Program-made: the position numbers and the translations under genes
The notes under the pieces: model-generated
Told to the model about the DNA's origin: nothing
The model's database searches: none
What the model saw: the letters and a program-made list of their open reading frames with translations, nothing else
Shown: one piece after another, positions 56,340-64,000 of the stretch
How positions within the stretch are numbered: position 1 is the stretch's first letter
Layout: every line of letters begins with the position of its first letter
Assembly: GCF_014649115.1 (NCBI RefSeq)
Contig: NZ_BMSK01000024.1
Location: 1 to 64,000 of the forward strand
Source: Streptomyces eurythermus
GTDB taxonomy: Bacteria > Actinomycetota > Actinomycetes > Streptomycetales > Streptomycetaceae
Length of the DNA: 64,000 bases
Reading direction: 5' to 3'

Positions 56340-57343
56340 GCGCCGCCGCCCTGGCCGCCCTCGGTCTGTCGCTGGTGTCGGCCGTCGCCTACGCGCTGGC
56401 CGCCGTCGCCCAGGAGCGCCTGGCCGCGCGTGGCACCGGCACCGGGCTGCTGCGGCTGCTGGGCACCGGCGCCTGGTGGTCGGCGGTCGGGCTGAACGCC
56501 GCCGCCGCGCTGCTGCACGTCGTCGCCCTGAAGTACGGCCCGCTGACTGTCGTACAGCCACTCGGCGCGCTCACCCTGGTCGCGGCCGTGCCGCTGGGCG
56601 CGCGGGCGGCCGGGCGGCGGGTCAGCGCGGTGGAGTGGCGCGGTACGGCGCTCACCCTGCTGGGGCTGGCCGCGCTGCTGGTCGCCGCGTCCGGTCCGGC
56701 GCCCTCGCGGGTGCTGTCGCTGCCGGCGGCGCTGGTGGTCGCGGGGGCGACGGCCGCCGCGATCGGACTGCTCTCCTGGCCCGGCGCGCGGCCGGGCCTG
56801 AGGCACGCGACCGCGTCCGGTTTCGCCTCCGGGGTGGCCTCCGCGCTCACCCAGACGGTGACCGTGGCGGCCACGGACCGCACGGGTCCGGTGCTGAGCA
56901 CCGAGGTGATCGTGGGTGCGGTACTCGTCGCCGCGTTCGCCGTGGGCGGGCTGCTGCTGTCCCAGACCGCCTACCGCGGCGGGCTGGGCGCGCCGCTGGC
57001 CGTGGTCACCCTCGCCAATCCGGTCGCCGCCGCGGTGATCGGCCTCAGTCTGCTGGGGCAGGGGCTGCGCGGCGGGGCCGGCGGGGTGCTGCTGGCGGTG
57101 GCCGGCGCGGGGCTGGCCGGCTGGGGTGTGCTGCTGCTCACCCGGGCGGCCCCCGCCCCGGATCCCGGCGGGGCGACGGCGGACGAGGAACATCCGGTGG
57201 CGGCCGTACTGGCCCTGGAGCCGGGCACGGCCACCGCCGAACCGGCCCTCGTCCCGCGCCGGCCCGGGCCGGGCACGGGTGCCGAAGGGCCGACGCGCAT
57301 GCCACGGCAGCCGGAGCAGCCGGGGCATCTCACGGCCCTGTGA
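56336..57343 (+). CDS. DMT/EamA-like multi-span membrane protein
   Basis: 335 residues, nine to ten hydrophobic segments over the first 275 residues, in two halves with the EamA-like pattern (LKYGPLTVVQPLGALTLVAA and VVTLANPVAAAVIGLSLLGQ), then a 60-residue Pro/Glu/Gly-rich cytoplasmic tail. It resembles drug/metabolite transporters or NIPA-like magnesium carriers; substrate unknown. It is translationally coupled to the PAP2 gene and so may move the lipid head group or product of that enzyme; this is inference from context. Confidence 0.82.
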   Translation: MSAAALAALGLSLVSAVAYALAAVAQERLAARGTGTGLLRLLGTGAWWSAVGLNAAAALLHVVALKYGPLTVVQPLGALTLVAAVPLGARAAGRRVSAVEWRGTALTLLGLAALLVAASGPAPSRVLSLPAALVVAGATAAAIGLLSWPGARPGLRHATASGFASGVASALTQTVTVAATDRTGPVLSTEVIVGAVLVAAFAVGGLLLSQTAYRGGLGAPLAVVTLANPVAAAVIGLSLLGQGLRGGAGGVLLAVAGAGLAGWGVLLLTRAAPAPDPGGATADEEHPVAAVLALEPGTATAEPALVPRRPGPGTGAEGPTRMPRQPEQPGHLTAL

Positions 57344-57352
57344 GGCGTCATA

Positions 57353-57400
57353 CGGCGGCGGCCGGTGCGCGGGGAGTCCCCCGGGCACCGGCCGCCGCCG
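57353..57400 (+). terminator. 16-bp stem terminator after the PAP2 operon
   Basis: CGGCGGCGGCCGGTGC (57353-57368) pairs perfectly with 57385-57400; the loop itself forms GGGG-AGT-CCCC. TTT follows. It separates the operon from the convergent DUF2510 gene. Confidence 0.8.
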
Positions 57401-57420
57401 TTTCGCGCGTCCGCCTCGGC

Positions 57421-58275
57421 TCAGCCCCAGCCGCGGGCGTCCTGCTTGAGCGCGGTGTCCACGGTCAGCGCGGTGGCCACCACCAGGCTCAGCAGGGGTT
57501 CGGGCAGCTGGTAGTGGATCTGCAGGACGTAGTTGTCCGCGGTCGTGAAGAGCGTCTTGGCCAGGCCCTCCCACGTCTTGGTGATGCGGGCGACCTCGTT
57601 GTCCGCGTGGTCGACGATCGCGAAGTTCCAGGCCCGCCAGTTCTCCGCCTTGATCGCGCCGACCTGCTGGCCGTTCGCCATCATCGCGAAGTTGATCTTG
57701 CCGATCATGTTCTTCTGGACGATCTCGCCCACCGGGGAGCCGTCCGGGCGGGTCACGATCACCCGGGACTTGAAGATCTTCGCGGGCCGGGTCAGCAGCA
57801 GCTGCGGCCGGCCGTGGGCGTCACGGATCTCCAGCTTGTGGGTCAGGAACTGGTCCAGGCTGGAGACGAAGCGCAGGATCTTGCGCAGGACGCCCTGTCC
57901 GACCTGGGTGACCGAGCCGAGCTCCCGGCCGCTCTGGTCCATGACCTTGTACTCGTTGGTCAGCTCGATGAGCTTGGCCTTCTGGTTCACGACCAGGACG
58001 GGCTCGGTGAACAGGGTGCCGCCGCCGGCGCCGCCGGCCGAGACACCGGCCTGCTTCTGCACCTGGCGCTGGACCTTGGGGTCGGCGGCGGCGGCCTGCT
58101 GCTGCGGGAAGGCGGCCTGCTGGGCCGGGGCCTGCTGCGGCGGAACCTGCCCGGCGGCCTGCTGGGCCGGGTTGGTGTGGTCGGTCCACTGCGTGCCGTC
58201 CCAGTAACGCAGCGTGTTCTGCGCTCCGTGCGGGTCCGGGTACCAGCCGGCAGGGGTGTTCGATTGCGTGGTCAC
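57421..58275 (-). CDS. DUF2510 plus phospholipid-scramblase/LURP-one-like protein
   Basis: 284 residues. A DUF2510 module (PAGWYPDPHGAQNTLRYWDG, from about residue 8) and a Gln/Ala-rich linker lead to a domain from TLFTEPVLVVNQKAKLIELT to the C-terminus with the beta-barrel pattern of the scramblase/LURP-one family (FVSSLDQFLTHKLEIRD, VGEIVQKNMIGKINFAMMAN). Scramblase function is not proven in bacteria. GTG 58275 lies 6 nt after TAGTGT (58287-58282) without a ribosome-binding site: leaderless. Confidence 0.85.
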   Translation of the reverse strand: MTTQSNTPAGWYPDPHGAQNTLRYWDGTQWTDHTNPAQQAAGQVPPQQAPAQQAAFPQQQAAAADPKVQRQVQKQAGVSAGGAGGGTLFTEPVLVVNQKAKLIELTNEYKVMDQSGRELGSVTQVGQGVLRKILRFVSSLDQFLTHKLEIRDAHGRPQLLLTRPAKIFKSRVIVTRPDGSPVGEIVQKNMIGKINFAMMANGQQVGAIKAENWRAWNFAIVDHADNEVARITKTWEGLAKTLFTTADNYVLQIHYQLPEPLLSLVVATALTVDTALKQDARGWG

Positions 58276-58341
58276 CGGGGCACACTACCCTGATATGACC
58301 GGTACCTGACCAGTCCGCACGGAGCGGTGTTCATCGGTCGT

Positions 58342-60390
58342 TCACCCCGTGGCGATCGCCGGATCGCTGACGCCGGGCTGCCCGTTCTCCACATGGCCGG
58401 CGAAGCCGCGCAGGAAGGCCGGGTCGGCGTCCGAGGTCACGGTCAGGTCGTACCAGCGCTTGCTCGCCGCGAGGCTCACCGTCTGCCGCACGGTGGCGCC
58501 GGGCCGCACCGTCACCGTGAGCGGGCTGCCGCCGTAACCGTCGGTGACCTTCAGCCGCGCCGTGCCGGAGCCCTTGTTGGTGAAGGCCAGCTCGATGTCG
58601 TCGCCCGTGTGCCGGGCGGTGACCTCGGGGCCGGCCACCTTGTTACGGCCCTTGAAGACGCGCAGGAAGCCGTTGGGACCGTGCACCGTGAGGTCGTAGT
58701 CGCCGCCGGAGTACACCGAGTTCCAGGTGTCCGACAGCGTCTTGCCCGCCTCGGTGGTGTAGGTCCAGGGGCCGTCGGTGCGGCTGTCGGACGTCACCAG
58801 GAAGGCCGCGCCGGCGCCCGCCCCGGAGGCGAACGTGAGCGTGTACTTGCCGGCCGCCGTGTCCGCCGAGCCGTCCACCACCGGGGCGTACTTCAGCGGG
58901 CGGGTGGGCCGGCTGCCGGGTTCCTGCCGGGGCAGCGAGCCCTGGGCGGGGGGCTTCGGCACGTAGTCCGGGTGCCGGTCGCGGTCCGGCGGCCGGTAGC
59001 CGGCCGTGGAGGGCAGCGCCACCGGCGCGGTGTCCTGGCGGGAGAAGTCGAAGGCGCTCGTCAGGTCGCCGCATATGGCGCGGCGCCAGGGCGAGATGTT
59101 GGGCTCCTGGACGCCGAAGCGGCGCTCGATGAACCGGATGATCGAGGTGTGGTCGAAGGTCTCGGAGCAGACGTAACCGCCCTTGCTCCACGGGGAGACG
59201 ACCAGCATCGGCACCCGCTGGCCGAGCCCGTAGGGGCCGGCGACATGGCCGCTGTCGCCCTTGAACACGTCGGGCGCGGGGTCGGCCGTGGACTTGCCCT
59301 GGGCGGTGGAGGCCGGCGGGTAGGGCGGGATGACGTGGTCGAAGAAGCCGTCGTTCTCGTCGTAGGTGAGGAACAGCGCGGTCCGGCCCCACACGTCGGG
59401 GTCGGCGGTGAGCGCGTCCAGCACCTGGGAGACGTACCAGGCGCCGTAGTTCGCGGGCCAGTTGGGGTGTTCGGTGAACGCCTCGGGAGCGACGATCCAG
59501 GAGACCTGGGGCAGCGTGCCCGCCTTGACGTCCGCCTTCAGCCGGTCGAAGAGGCCCTCCCCCTTGCGGGCGTCGGTGCCGGTGCGGGCCTTGTCGTAGA
59601 GCGGGCTGCCGGGCTGGGCGGTGCGGTACTGGTTGAAGTAGAGCAGCGAGTTGTCGCCGTAGTTGCCGCGGTAGGCGTCGTTGATCCAGCCCCATGAGCC
59701 GCTCGCGTCCAGGCCGTCGCCGACGTCCTGGTAGATCTTCCAGGAGACGCCGGCCCGCTCCAGGCGCTCGGGGTACGTCGTCCAGCCGTAGCCCTTCTCC
59801 TCGTTGCCGAGGACCGGGCCGCCGCCCTTGCCGTCGTTGCCGGTGTAACCCGTCCACATGTAGTAGCGGTTGGGGTCGGTGGAGCCGATGAACGAGCAGT
59901 GGTAGGCATCGCAGACGGTGAAGGCGTCCGCGAGCGCGTAGTGGAAGGGGATGTCGTCGCGCGTCAGGTACGCCATGGTCGTCGCGGACTTGGCGGGCAC
60001 CCACTTGTCGTACTTGCCGCCGTTGAACGCGGTGTGGCCGTCGTTCCAGCCGTGCGGGAGGTCCTGGATGAAGGCCAGGCCCAGGTCGTCGGCGTCGGGA
60101 TGGAAGGGCAGGACGTCCTTGGTGCCGTCGGACTGCTGCCAGACGGACCGGCCCTTCCGGGTGACCGCGCGGGGGTCGCCGAAGCCGCGTACTCCGCGCA
60201 GGGAGCCGAAGTAGTGATCGAAGGAACGGTTCTCCTGCATCAGGACGACGATGTGCTCCACGTCGTCCAGCGATCCGGTGCGGTAGCGGGCGGGCAGGGC
60301 CGCCGCGCGCTGGATGCTGCCGGCCAGCGCCGTGAACGCCGTGGAGGCGCCCGCGAGCTGGAGGAAGCGCCGCCGGTTGACTTCGGGCAT
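58342..60390 (-). CDS. Tat-exported phospholipase C (alkaline-phosphatase superfamily)
   Basis: 682 residues. The Tat signal NRRRFLQLAGAS followed by TAFTALAGSIQRAAALPA is at the N-terminus. The catalytic region starts HIVVLMQENRSFDHYFG (about 47-63), the nucleophile/metal segment of bacterial phosphatidylcholine-specific phospholipase C and acid phosphatase AcpA, with GHVAGPYGLGQRVPMLVVSP and DHTSIIRFIERRFG supplying later metal ligands. Two C-terminal DUF756-type beta-domains (about 495-670) complete the family length. It should release diacylglycerol and phosphocholine or phosphate outside the cell. ATG 60390 follows GAGAGGACC. Confidence 0.94.
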   Translation of the reverse strand: MPEVNRRRFLQLAGASTAFTALAGSIQRAAALPARYRTGSLDDVEHIVVLMQENRSFDHYFGSLRGVRGFGDPRAVTRKGRSVWQQSDGTKDVLPFHPDADDLGLAFIQDLPHGWNDGHTAFNGGKYDKWVPAKSATTMAYLTRDDIPFHYALADAFTVCDAYHCSFIGSTDPNRYYMWTGYTGNDGKGGGPVLGNEEKGYGWTTYPERLERAGVSWKIYQDVGDGLDASGSWGWINDAYRGNYGDNSLLYFNQYRTAQPGSPLYDKARTGTDARKGEGLFDRLKADVKAGTLPQVSWIVAPEAFTEHPNWPANYGAWYVSQVLDALTADPDVWGRTALFLTYDENDGFFDHVIPPYPPASTAQGKSTADPAPDVFKGDSGHVAGPYGLGQRVPMLVVSPWSKGGYVCSETFDHTSIIRFIERRFGVQEPNISPWRRAICGDLTSAFDFSRQDTAPVALPSTAGYRPPDRDRHPDYVPKPPAQGSLPRQEPGSRPTRPLKYAPVVDGSADTAAGKYTLTFASGAGAGAAFLVTSDSRTDGPWTYTTEAGKTLSDTWNSVYSGGDYDLTVHGPNGFLRVFKGRNKVAGPEVTARHTGDDIELAFTNKGSGTARLKVTDGYGGSPLTVTVRPGATVRQTVSLAASKRWYDLTVTSDADPAFLRGFAGHVENGQPGVSDPAIATG

Positions 60391-60559
60391 GAGTGAGGGT
60401 CCTCTCATCCTGACGTACACGATTGCCGCCGGCTGACGGAATGTGCGCGGAGCGAGTGTTCCAAGAGCGTCAAACGTCAGGGAAGGGTGCGGTGGCACGG
60501 ATGTGAACTCATCGCTACATGAGGTGTGCGGGACCCGCCCGCCGGGGAGAGACGCGATC

Positions 60560-61846
60560 ATGACAGGCAAGCAGACGACGGCACCGGAGCGGACGACACG
60601 GTCCGCGCGACAGCTCGTTGCCGCTTCCGTGGGCAACGCCGTGGAGTGGTACGACTGGTACGCCTACACGTTCCTCGCCACCTATATCGCCGCCGCGGTC
60701 TTCCCCAAGGGCACCGGCAACTCCCTGGTCCCCCTGCTGTCGACGTTCGCCGTGTTCGCGGTCGGCTTCTTCATGCGGCCCGTGGGCGGGCTGCTGATGG
60801 GGGCGGTCGCGGACCGGCGCGGCCGGCGGGCCGCCCTCACCGTCACCATCCTGCTGATGGGCGGCAGCAGCCTGCTGGTGGGGCTGACCCCGACCTACGC
60901 CTCGGCGGGCGTCGCGGCCCCGGTGGTGCTGGTCGCCGCCCGGCTGCTCCAAGGGCTGTCGGTGGGCGGGGAGTTCGCTGCCTCCACCACCTTCCTCGTG
61001 GAGTCGGCCGGGCCGGGCCGGCGCGGGCTGTTCTCCAGCTTCCAGTACGTCTCGACGACCGCCGGCCAGCTGGTCGCGTCCGGCATCGCCACCCTGCTCG
61101 TGGACACGCTCGCCGAACCCTCGATGGACGGCTGGGGCTGGCGCGTGCCGTTCTGGCTCGGCGGGGCGTTCAGCCTGGTCGGCTTCTGGATCCGGCGCGG
61201 CGCCGCGGAGACCCGCAGCGCCGCGCAGCGACAGGCGCCGCGGCCCGGCCTGTTCGAGGCGCTGCGCCGCCATCCGCGCCAGTCCCTGCTCATCGCCGGC
61301 ATCACCGCGGGCGGCACCATCGCCTACTACACCTGGACGTCGTACCTGCCGACGTACGCCGAACTCAACGCGGGCGTCGCGAAGTCGGACGCGCTGCTCG
61401 TGAGCACCATCTCGCTGGCCTTCTTCGCCCTGCTCCAGCCGCTCGGCGGGCTGCTGTCCGACCGGGTGGGGCGCCGGCCGCTGCTGCTGGGCTTCGGGGT
61501 GGGCTTCGCCGTGCTGTGCGTGCCGCTGCTGCACGCGCTGCGCGACTCCTTCGCCGTGCTGCTGCTGGTGAGCTGCGCGGGCATGGTGCTGCTGACCGGG
61601 TTCACGTCCGTCAGCGCGGCCGTCAACGCCGAGGTGTTCCCGCCCCGGGTGCGCGCGTCCGGGATCGGCTTCCCGTACTCCCTCACCGTGGCGCTGTTCG
61701 GCGGCACGGCCCCGTACGTCGGCACGCTGTTCAAGGACCTCGGCCACTCGGGGCTCTTCCCCTGGTACGTCGCCGTGCTCTGCCTGCTGTCCTCCCTGGT
61801 GTACCTGCGGCTGCCGGAGACGGCCCACCGGGAGCTGGAGCGCTGA
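60560..61846 (+). CDS. MHS-family MFS transporter
   Basis: 428 residues, 12 membrane helices. Metabolite:H+ symporter family signs: GNAVEWYDWYAYTFLA (about 23-38), FFMRPVGGLLMGAVADRRGRR (about 72-92, the loop 2-3 motif with DRRGRR), LQGLSVGGEFAAS and the second-half motif LLSDRVGRRPLLL. Substrates in this family are organic acids, such as ketoglutarate, citrate or proline/betaine; not predictable here. ATG 60560 follows GGGGAGAGA. Single gene with its own terminator. Confidence 0.92.
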   Translation: MTGKQTTAPERTTRSARQLVAASVGNAVEWYDWYAYTFLATYIAAAVFPKGTGNSLVPLLSTFAVFAVGFFMRPVGGLLMGAVADRRGRRAALTVTILLMGGSSLLVGLTPTYASAGVAAPVVLVAARLLQGLSVGGEFAASTTFLVESAGPGRRGLFSSFQYVSTTAGQLVASGIATLLVDTLAEPSMDGWGWRVPFWLGGAFSLVGFWIRRGAAETRSAAQRQAPRPGLFEALRRHPRQSLLIAGITAGGTIAYYTWTSYLPTYAELNAGVAKSDALLVSTISLAFFALLQPLGGLLSDRVGRRPLLLGFGVGFAVLCVPLLHALRDSFAVLLLVSCAGMVLLTGFTSVSAAVNAEVFPPRVRASGIGFPYSLTVALFGGTAPYVGTLFKDLGHSGLFPWYVAVLCLLSSLVYLRLPETAHRELER

Positions 61847-61847
61847 G

Positions 61848-61877
61848 GAGGGAGCCGCGCCCGGGCGCGGCTCCCTC
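61848..61877. terminator. Bidirectional terminator between convergent genes
   Basis: GAGGGAGCCGCGC (61848-61860), CCGG loop, GCGCGGCTCCCTC (61865-61877): 13-bp perfect stem placed between the MFS stop and the stop of the leftward glycosidase gene. Confidence 0.8.
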
Positions 61878-61888
61878 GGTGTCCGGGG

Positions 61889-64000
61889 TCAGGACGAATA
61901 GACCTCCACCTCACTGAACTGACCCGCCGGCCAGCCGGTGTTGGCGGTGACGGTCAGACGCAGCTGGCGCAGGTTCGTTCCCGCGGGCAGGGACACGGTC
62001 GCGGTGTTGCCGGTGGCGGGGTCGAAGCGGTAGCCCTGGGCGCCGGCCACCGTCGTCCAGGTCGTGCCGTCGGTGCTGCCGAGCACCGCGAGGGTCTGGG
62101 TGCGGGCGCCCCAGGCCGCCGACGGCGGCAGCTTCAGCACCAGGCGGCGCACGCCGTAGGACGCGCCGAGGTCGACCGTCCAGGACTGCGGGAAGGCGTT
62201 GTTGACCGACTCCCAGTACGAGTTCGCGTCGCCGTCGACCGCCTTGCCGGGCGTGTAGACGTCCTGGGAGCCGGTCGCGGTGGCCGGGCGGCCCTTGGCG
62301 AGGTTGCGGTTCGGGTCGGGTTCGGGGTTGCCCTGTCCGGGGCGCGGCCAGGTGGAGCAGTCCGACCAGGTGCTCGACCAGCCGGAGTTGCCGCCGCCGT
62401 CGGTGAGCGTGAAGGAGCCGGAGTTCGCCGGGAAGGGGCAGTTGTACACGCCGGCCGCGCCGACCTGGGTGGCGGTGACGTTCCTGAAGACGGCGGCGCC
62501 CTGCGCCTCGGCCTGGACGACGACCGTCCCGGTGTTCCGCACGGTCGCCCCGGTGACGTTGACGTTGCGCACCGGGTAGCCCTGCCCGCCGCCGGATACG
62601 AACTCGAAGGCGCTGTAGGGGCTGTCGGTGATCGTGGTGTCGGTGATGTTCACCGTGGCGTTGACGGCGCTGTCGTAGGAGTCGACGCGCAGCGCGCCCA
62701 TCGGGTGGTTCCAGTTGGGGTTCATGGCGCCGGCGCGCACCAGCGTGTTGCCGTCGACCGTGATGGTGCCGACCAGCGGGTGGAAGGGGTCGAGGAACTT
62801 CTGGTTGGAGATCGCGATGCCGCTGCCGAGGGCGTTGGTGTCGGAGACCAGGTTGTCGCGTACGGCGATGTCGGTGCCGCCGTAGACGGCGATGCCGTTG
62901 GCGAGGTTGGGCTGCGAGACGGTGTTGTGCTCGAAGGACGAGTCGGTGTCCGGGGCGTACAGGGACCACATGGCCAGGGCGTCGTCGCCCTGGTTGCGCA
63001 GGAAGTTGTTCCGCACCCGGACGCCCTTGGCGTTGCCGTTGAGGTTGAGGCCGTCGGCGGTGGTGTCGAGGATGCGGTTGTTCTCCACCACCAGGTTGTC
63101 GTTGTTGCCGGTGAGCCACAGACCGACCTTCAGGTGCTGGAGCCACATGCCGGACACCGAACTCCCGGGTCCCAGCGAGCCGTTGACGAAGTTGTCCGGG
63201 CTGGAGTCGACGCGCTCGGTGACCTCGCCGATGACCGCGAAGTCCTTGACGCGCACGTTGCCGGCGGAGCTCTGCTGGTCGATGAAGCGGGAGGTGTGCA
63301 CGACCGAGTACCAGTGGCCGGCGCCCTGGAGGGTGACGTTCTGTACGCCGTTCAGGGAGGAGGTGAGCCGGTAGTCGCCCGGCGGGATCCAGACCGTGCC
63401 GCCCTGGGCGGCGGAGATGGCGTCCCGGAACGCCTGGGTGGAGTCGCCGTTGCCGGTGGGGTCGGCGCCCTTGGCGACGACGGACACCGACCCGGCGGGC
63501 TGGGCGGCGGCCGCGCCCGCCTGCTCGAAGTCGGCAACGTCGACGGTCACTTGCACATTGGTCGCCTCGACGGCGACCTTGTCGCCGGCCTGGACGGTCC
63601 GGCCCAGCAGCATCCGGGTGTTGTCGAAGAAGTGGTGGGTCCTGGAGCCGGTGATCCAGCCGGTGTCGACGTAGGAGTACTTGGCGGTCACCGGCAGGGT
63701 CTTCGCGAGCCGGCTGCCGTTGACGTACACGGCGAGCGCGCCGGACTGGCCGTCGGGGACGCTGTAGGCGACGTTGAGCGCGTCGGCCGTGCGCGGCACG
63801 GTGAACTCCACGCGCTGCCCGGGCGCCAGTCGGACGGCCTGCCGGCCGGACGCCTCCGAGGCGAGCGTGCCCTGCGTGTGGTCGGGGCCGATCCGTGTGC
63901 CGTTGCCGCTCGCCGACTCGGCCTCCACGGAGGTGAAGGGGAGCGTGGCACCCGCCGCCGCGTGGGCGGCCGGGGCGAGGGTGACGAGCATGCCGGCGGC
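61889..64000 (-). CDS. Secreted beta-helix/discoidin carbohydrate-active protein (partial, N-terminus beyond window)
   Basis: At least 704 codons; the frame is open to the window edge, and the visible LVTLAPAAHAAAGATLPF is the end of a signal peptide, so the start lies just outside. Order: CBM35/CBM6-like module (about PFTSVEAESASGNGTRIGPD to DVADFEQAG), a right-handed parallel beta-helix with repeated N-x-V and G-x-x-I rungs (about 190-530), and a C-terminal F5/8-type discoidin module (NLAKGRPATATGSQ ... QFSEVEVYSS). This layout fits alpha-1,3-glucanase/mycodextranase-type enzymes of Streptomyces; the catalytic acids were not located, so the substrate is tentative. Confidence 0.87.
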   Translation of the reverse strand, partial: AAGMLVTLAPAAHAAAGATLPFTSVEAESASGNGTRIGPDHTQGTLASEASGRQAVRLAPGQRVEFTVPRTADALNVAYSVPDGQSGALAVYVNGSRLAKTLPVTAKYSYVDTGWITGSRTHHFFDNTRMLLGRTVQAGDKVAVEATNVQVTVDVADFEQAGAAAAQPAGSVSVVAKGADPTGNGDSTQAFRDAISAAQGGTVWIPPGDYRLTSSLNGVQNVTLQGAGHWYSVVHTSRFIDQQSSAGNVRVKDFAVIGEVTERVDSSPDNFVNGSLGPGSSVSGMWLQHLKVGLWLTGNNDNLVVENNRILDTTADGLNLNGNAKGVRVRNNFLRNQGDDALAMWSLYAPDTDSSFEHNTVSQPNLANGIAVYGGTDIAVRDNLVSDTNALGSGIAISNQKFLDPFHPLVGTITVDGNTLVRAGAMNPNWNHPMGALRVDSYDSAVNATVNITDTTITDSPYSAFEFVSGGGQGYPVRNVNVTGATVRNTGTVVVQAEAQGAAVFRNVTATQVGAAGVYNCPFPANSGSFTLTDGGGNSGWSSTWSDCSTWPRPGQGNPEPDPNRNLAKGRPATATGSQDVYTPGKAVDGDANSYWESVNNAFPQSWTVDLGASYGVRRLVLKLPPSAAWGARTQTLAVLGSTDGTTWTTVAGAQGYRFDPATGNTATVSLPAGTNLRQLRLTVTANTGWPAGQFSEVEVYSS

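Overview
The window is a stretch of chromosome from a Streptomyces species or very close relative. The evidence is the very high GC with G/C in nearly every third codon position, frequent GTG/TTG starts, a WhiB-type [Fe-S] protein, an SsgA-like sporulation protein, many apparently leaderless genes, and a protocatechuate operon in the order known from Streptomyces coelicolor (pcaV divergent from pcaIJFHGBL). No tRNA, rRNA, IS element, phage or CRISPR array was seen. Most genes are vertically inherited housekeeping or accessory genes; the unusual material lies in leaders, operators, repeats and a few gene remnants.

Layout. 0-6 kb: a cut nucleotidyltransferase coupled to a CDP-alcohol phosphatidyltransferase (polar lipid or polymer synthesis), a cation-diffusion-facilitator metal exporter, IPP isomerase, an ATPase-fold regulator and an enoyl-CoA hydratase. 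6-13 kb: a 43-residue LPFR protein, the transcription factor Tex, a DinB-fold protein convergent with an ABC-F ATPase, a D-amino-acid oxidase, and then a 1.1-kb gene-free block built of 136-bp tandem repeats. 13-20 kb: two secreted enzymes transcribed divergently (X-Pro peptidase and M1 metallopeptidase), a broken macro-domain/PfkB-kinase locus, an amino-acid permease and a MerR regulator. 20-26 kb: a three-gene fatty-acid operon (CoA-transferase family III, thiolase, FadB-type multifunctional protein) behind a promoter that carries a clear operator. 26-31 kb: saccharopine-dehydrogenase-like reductase, endonuclease V, YciI protein, small SAP-like basic protein, secreted BNR-repeat protein and SsgD-like protein.

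31-41 kb: an ABC-F ribosome-protection type gene preceded by a ~225-nt leader with a three-codon upstream ORF and mutually exclusive pairings; dimethylargininase; acyl-ACP desaturase with a triple palindromic operator; WhiB protein; glyoxalase-fold protein; LacI regulator; the separated polymerase and ligase modules of non-homologous end joining, transcribed divergently; and a zinc alcohol dehydrogenase. 41-48 kb: the complete beta-ketoadipate (protocatechuate) operon under PcaV, with a repeat-built 58-codon ORF inserted between pcaJ and pcaF. 48-53 kb: a NmrA/TetR divergent pair with paired operators, flanked by a gene remnant on one side and on the other by a LAL-type ATPase that ends where the LuxR helix-turn-helix would begin; this looks like an indel region. 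53-64 kb: DUF2510 proteins, a zinc-ribbon protein, a TetR regulator facing a PAP2 phosphatase/membrane-protein operon across a large multi-palindrome operator, a Tat-exported phospholipase C, an MHS-family transporter and a secreted beta-helix/discoidin carbohydrate-active protein that runs off the end.

Functionally the window combines lipid metabolism (phosphatidyltransferase, enoyl-CoA hydratase, fad operon, desaturase, phospholipase C, PAP2), aromatic catabolism, secreted scavenging enzymes and antibiotic/ribosome protection. The best candidates for undescribed biology are the ABC-F leader (30.7-31.0 kb), the repeat-derived pcaJ-pcaF junction (43.0-43.2 kb), the 136-bp repeat block (12.5-13.3 kb) and the macro/PfkB deletion scar (17.1-18.1 kb).
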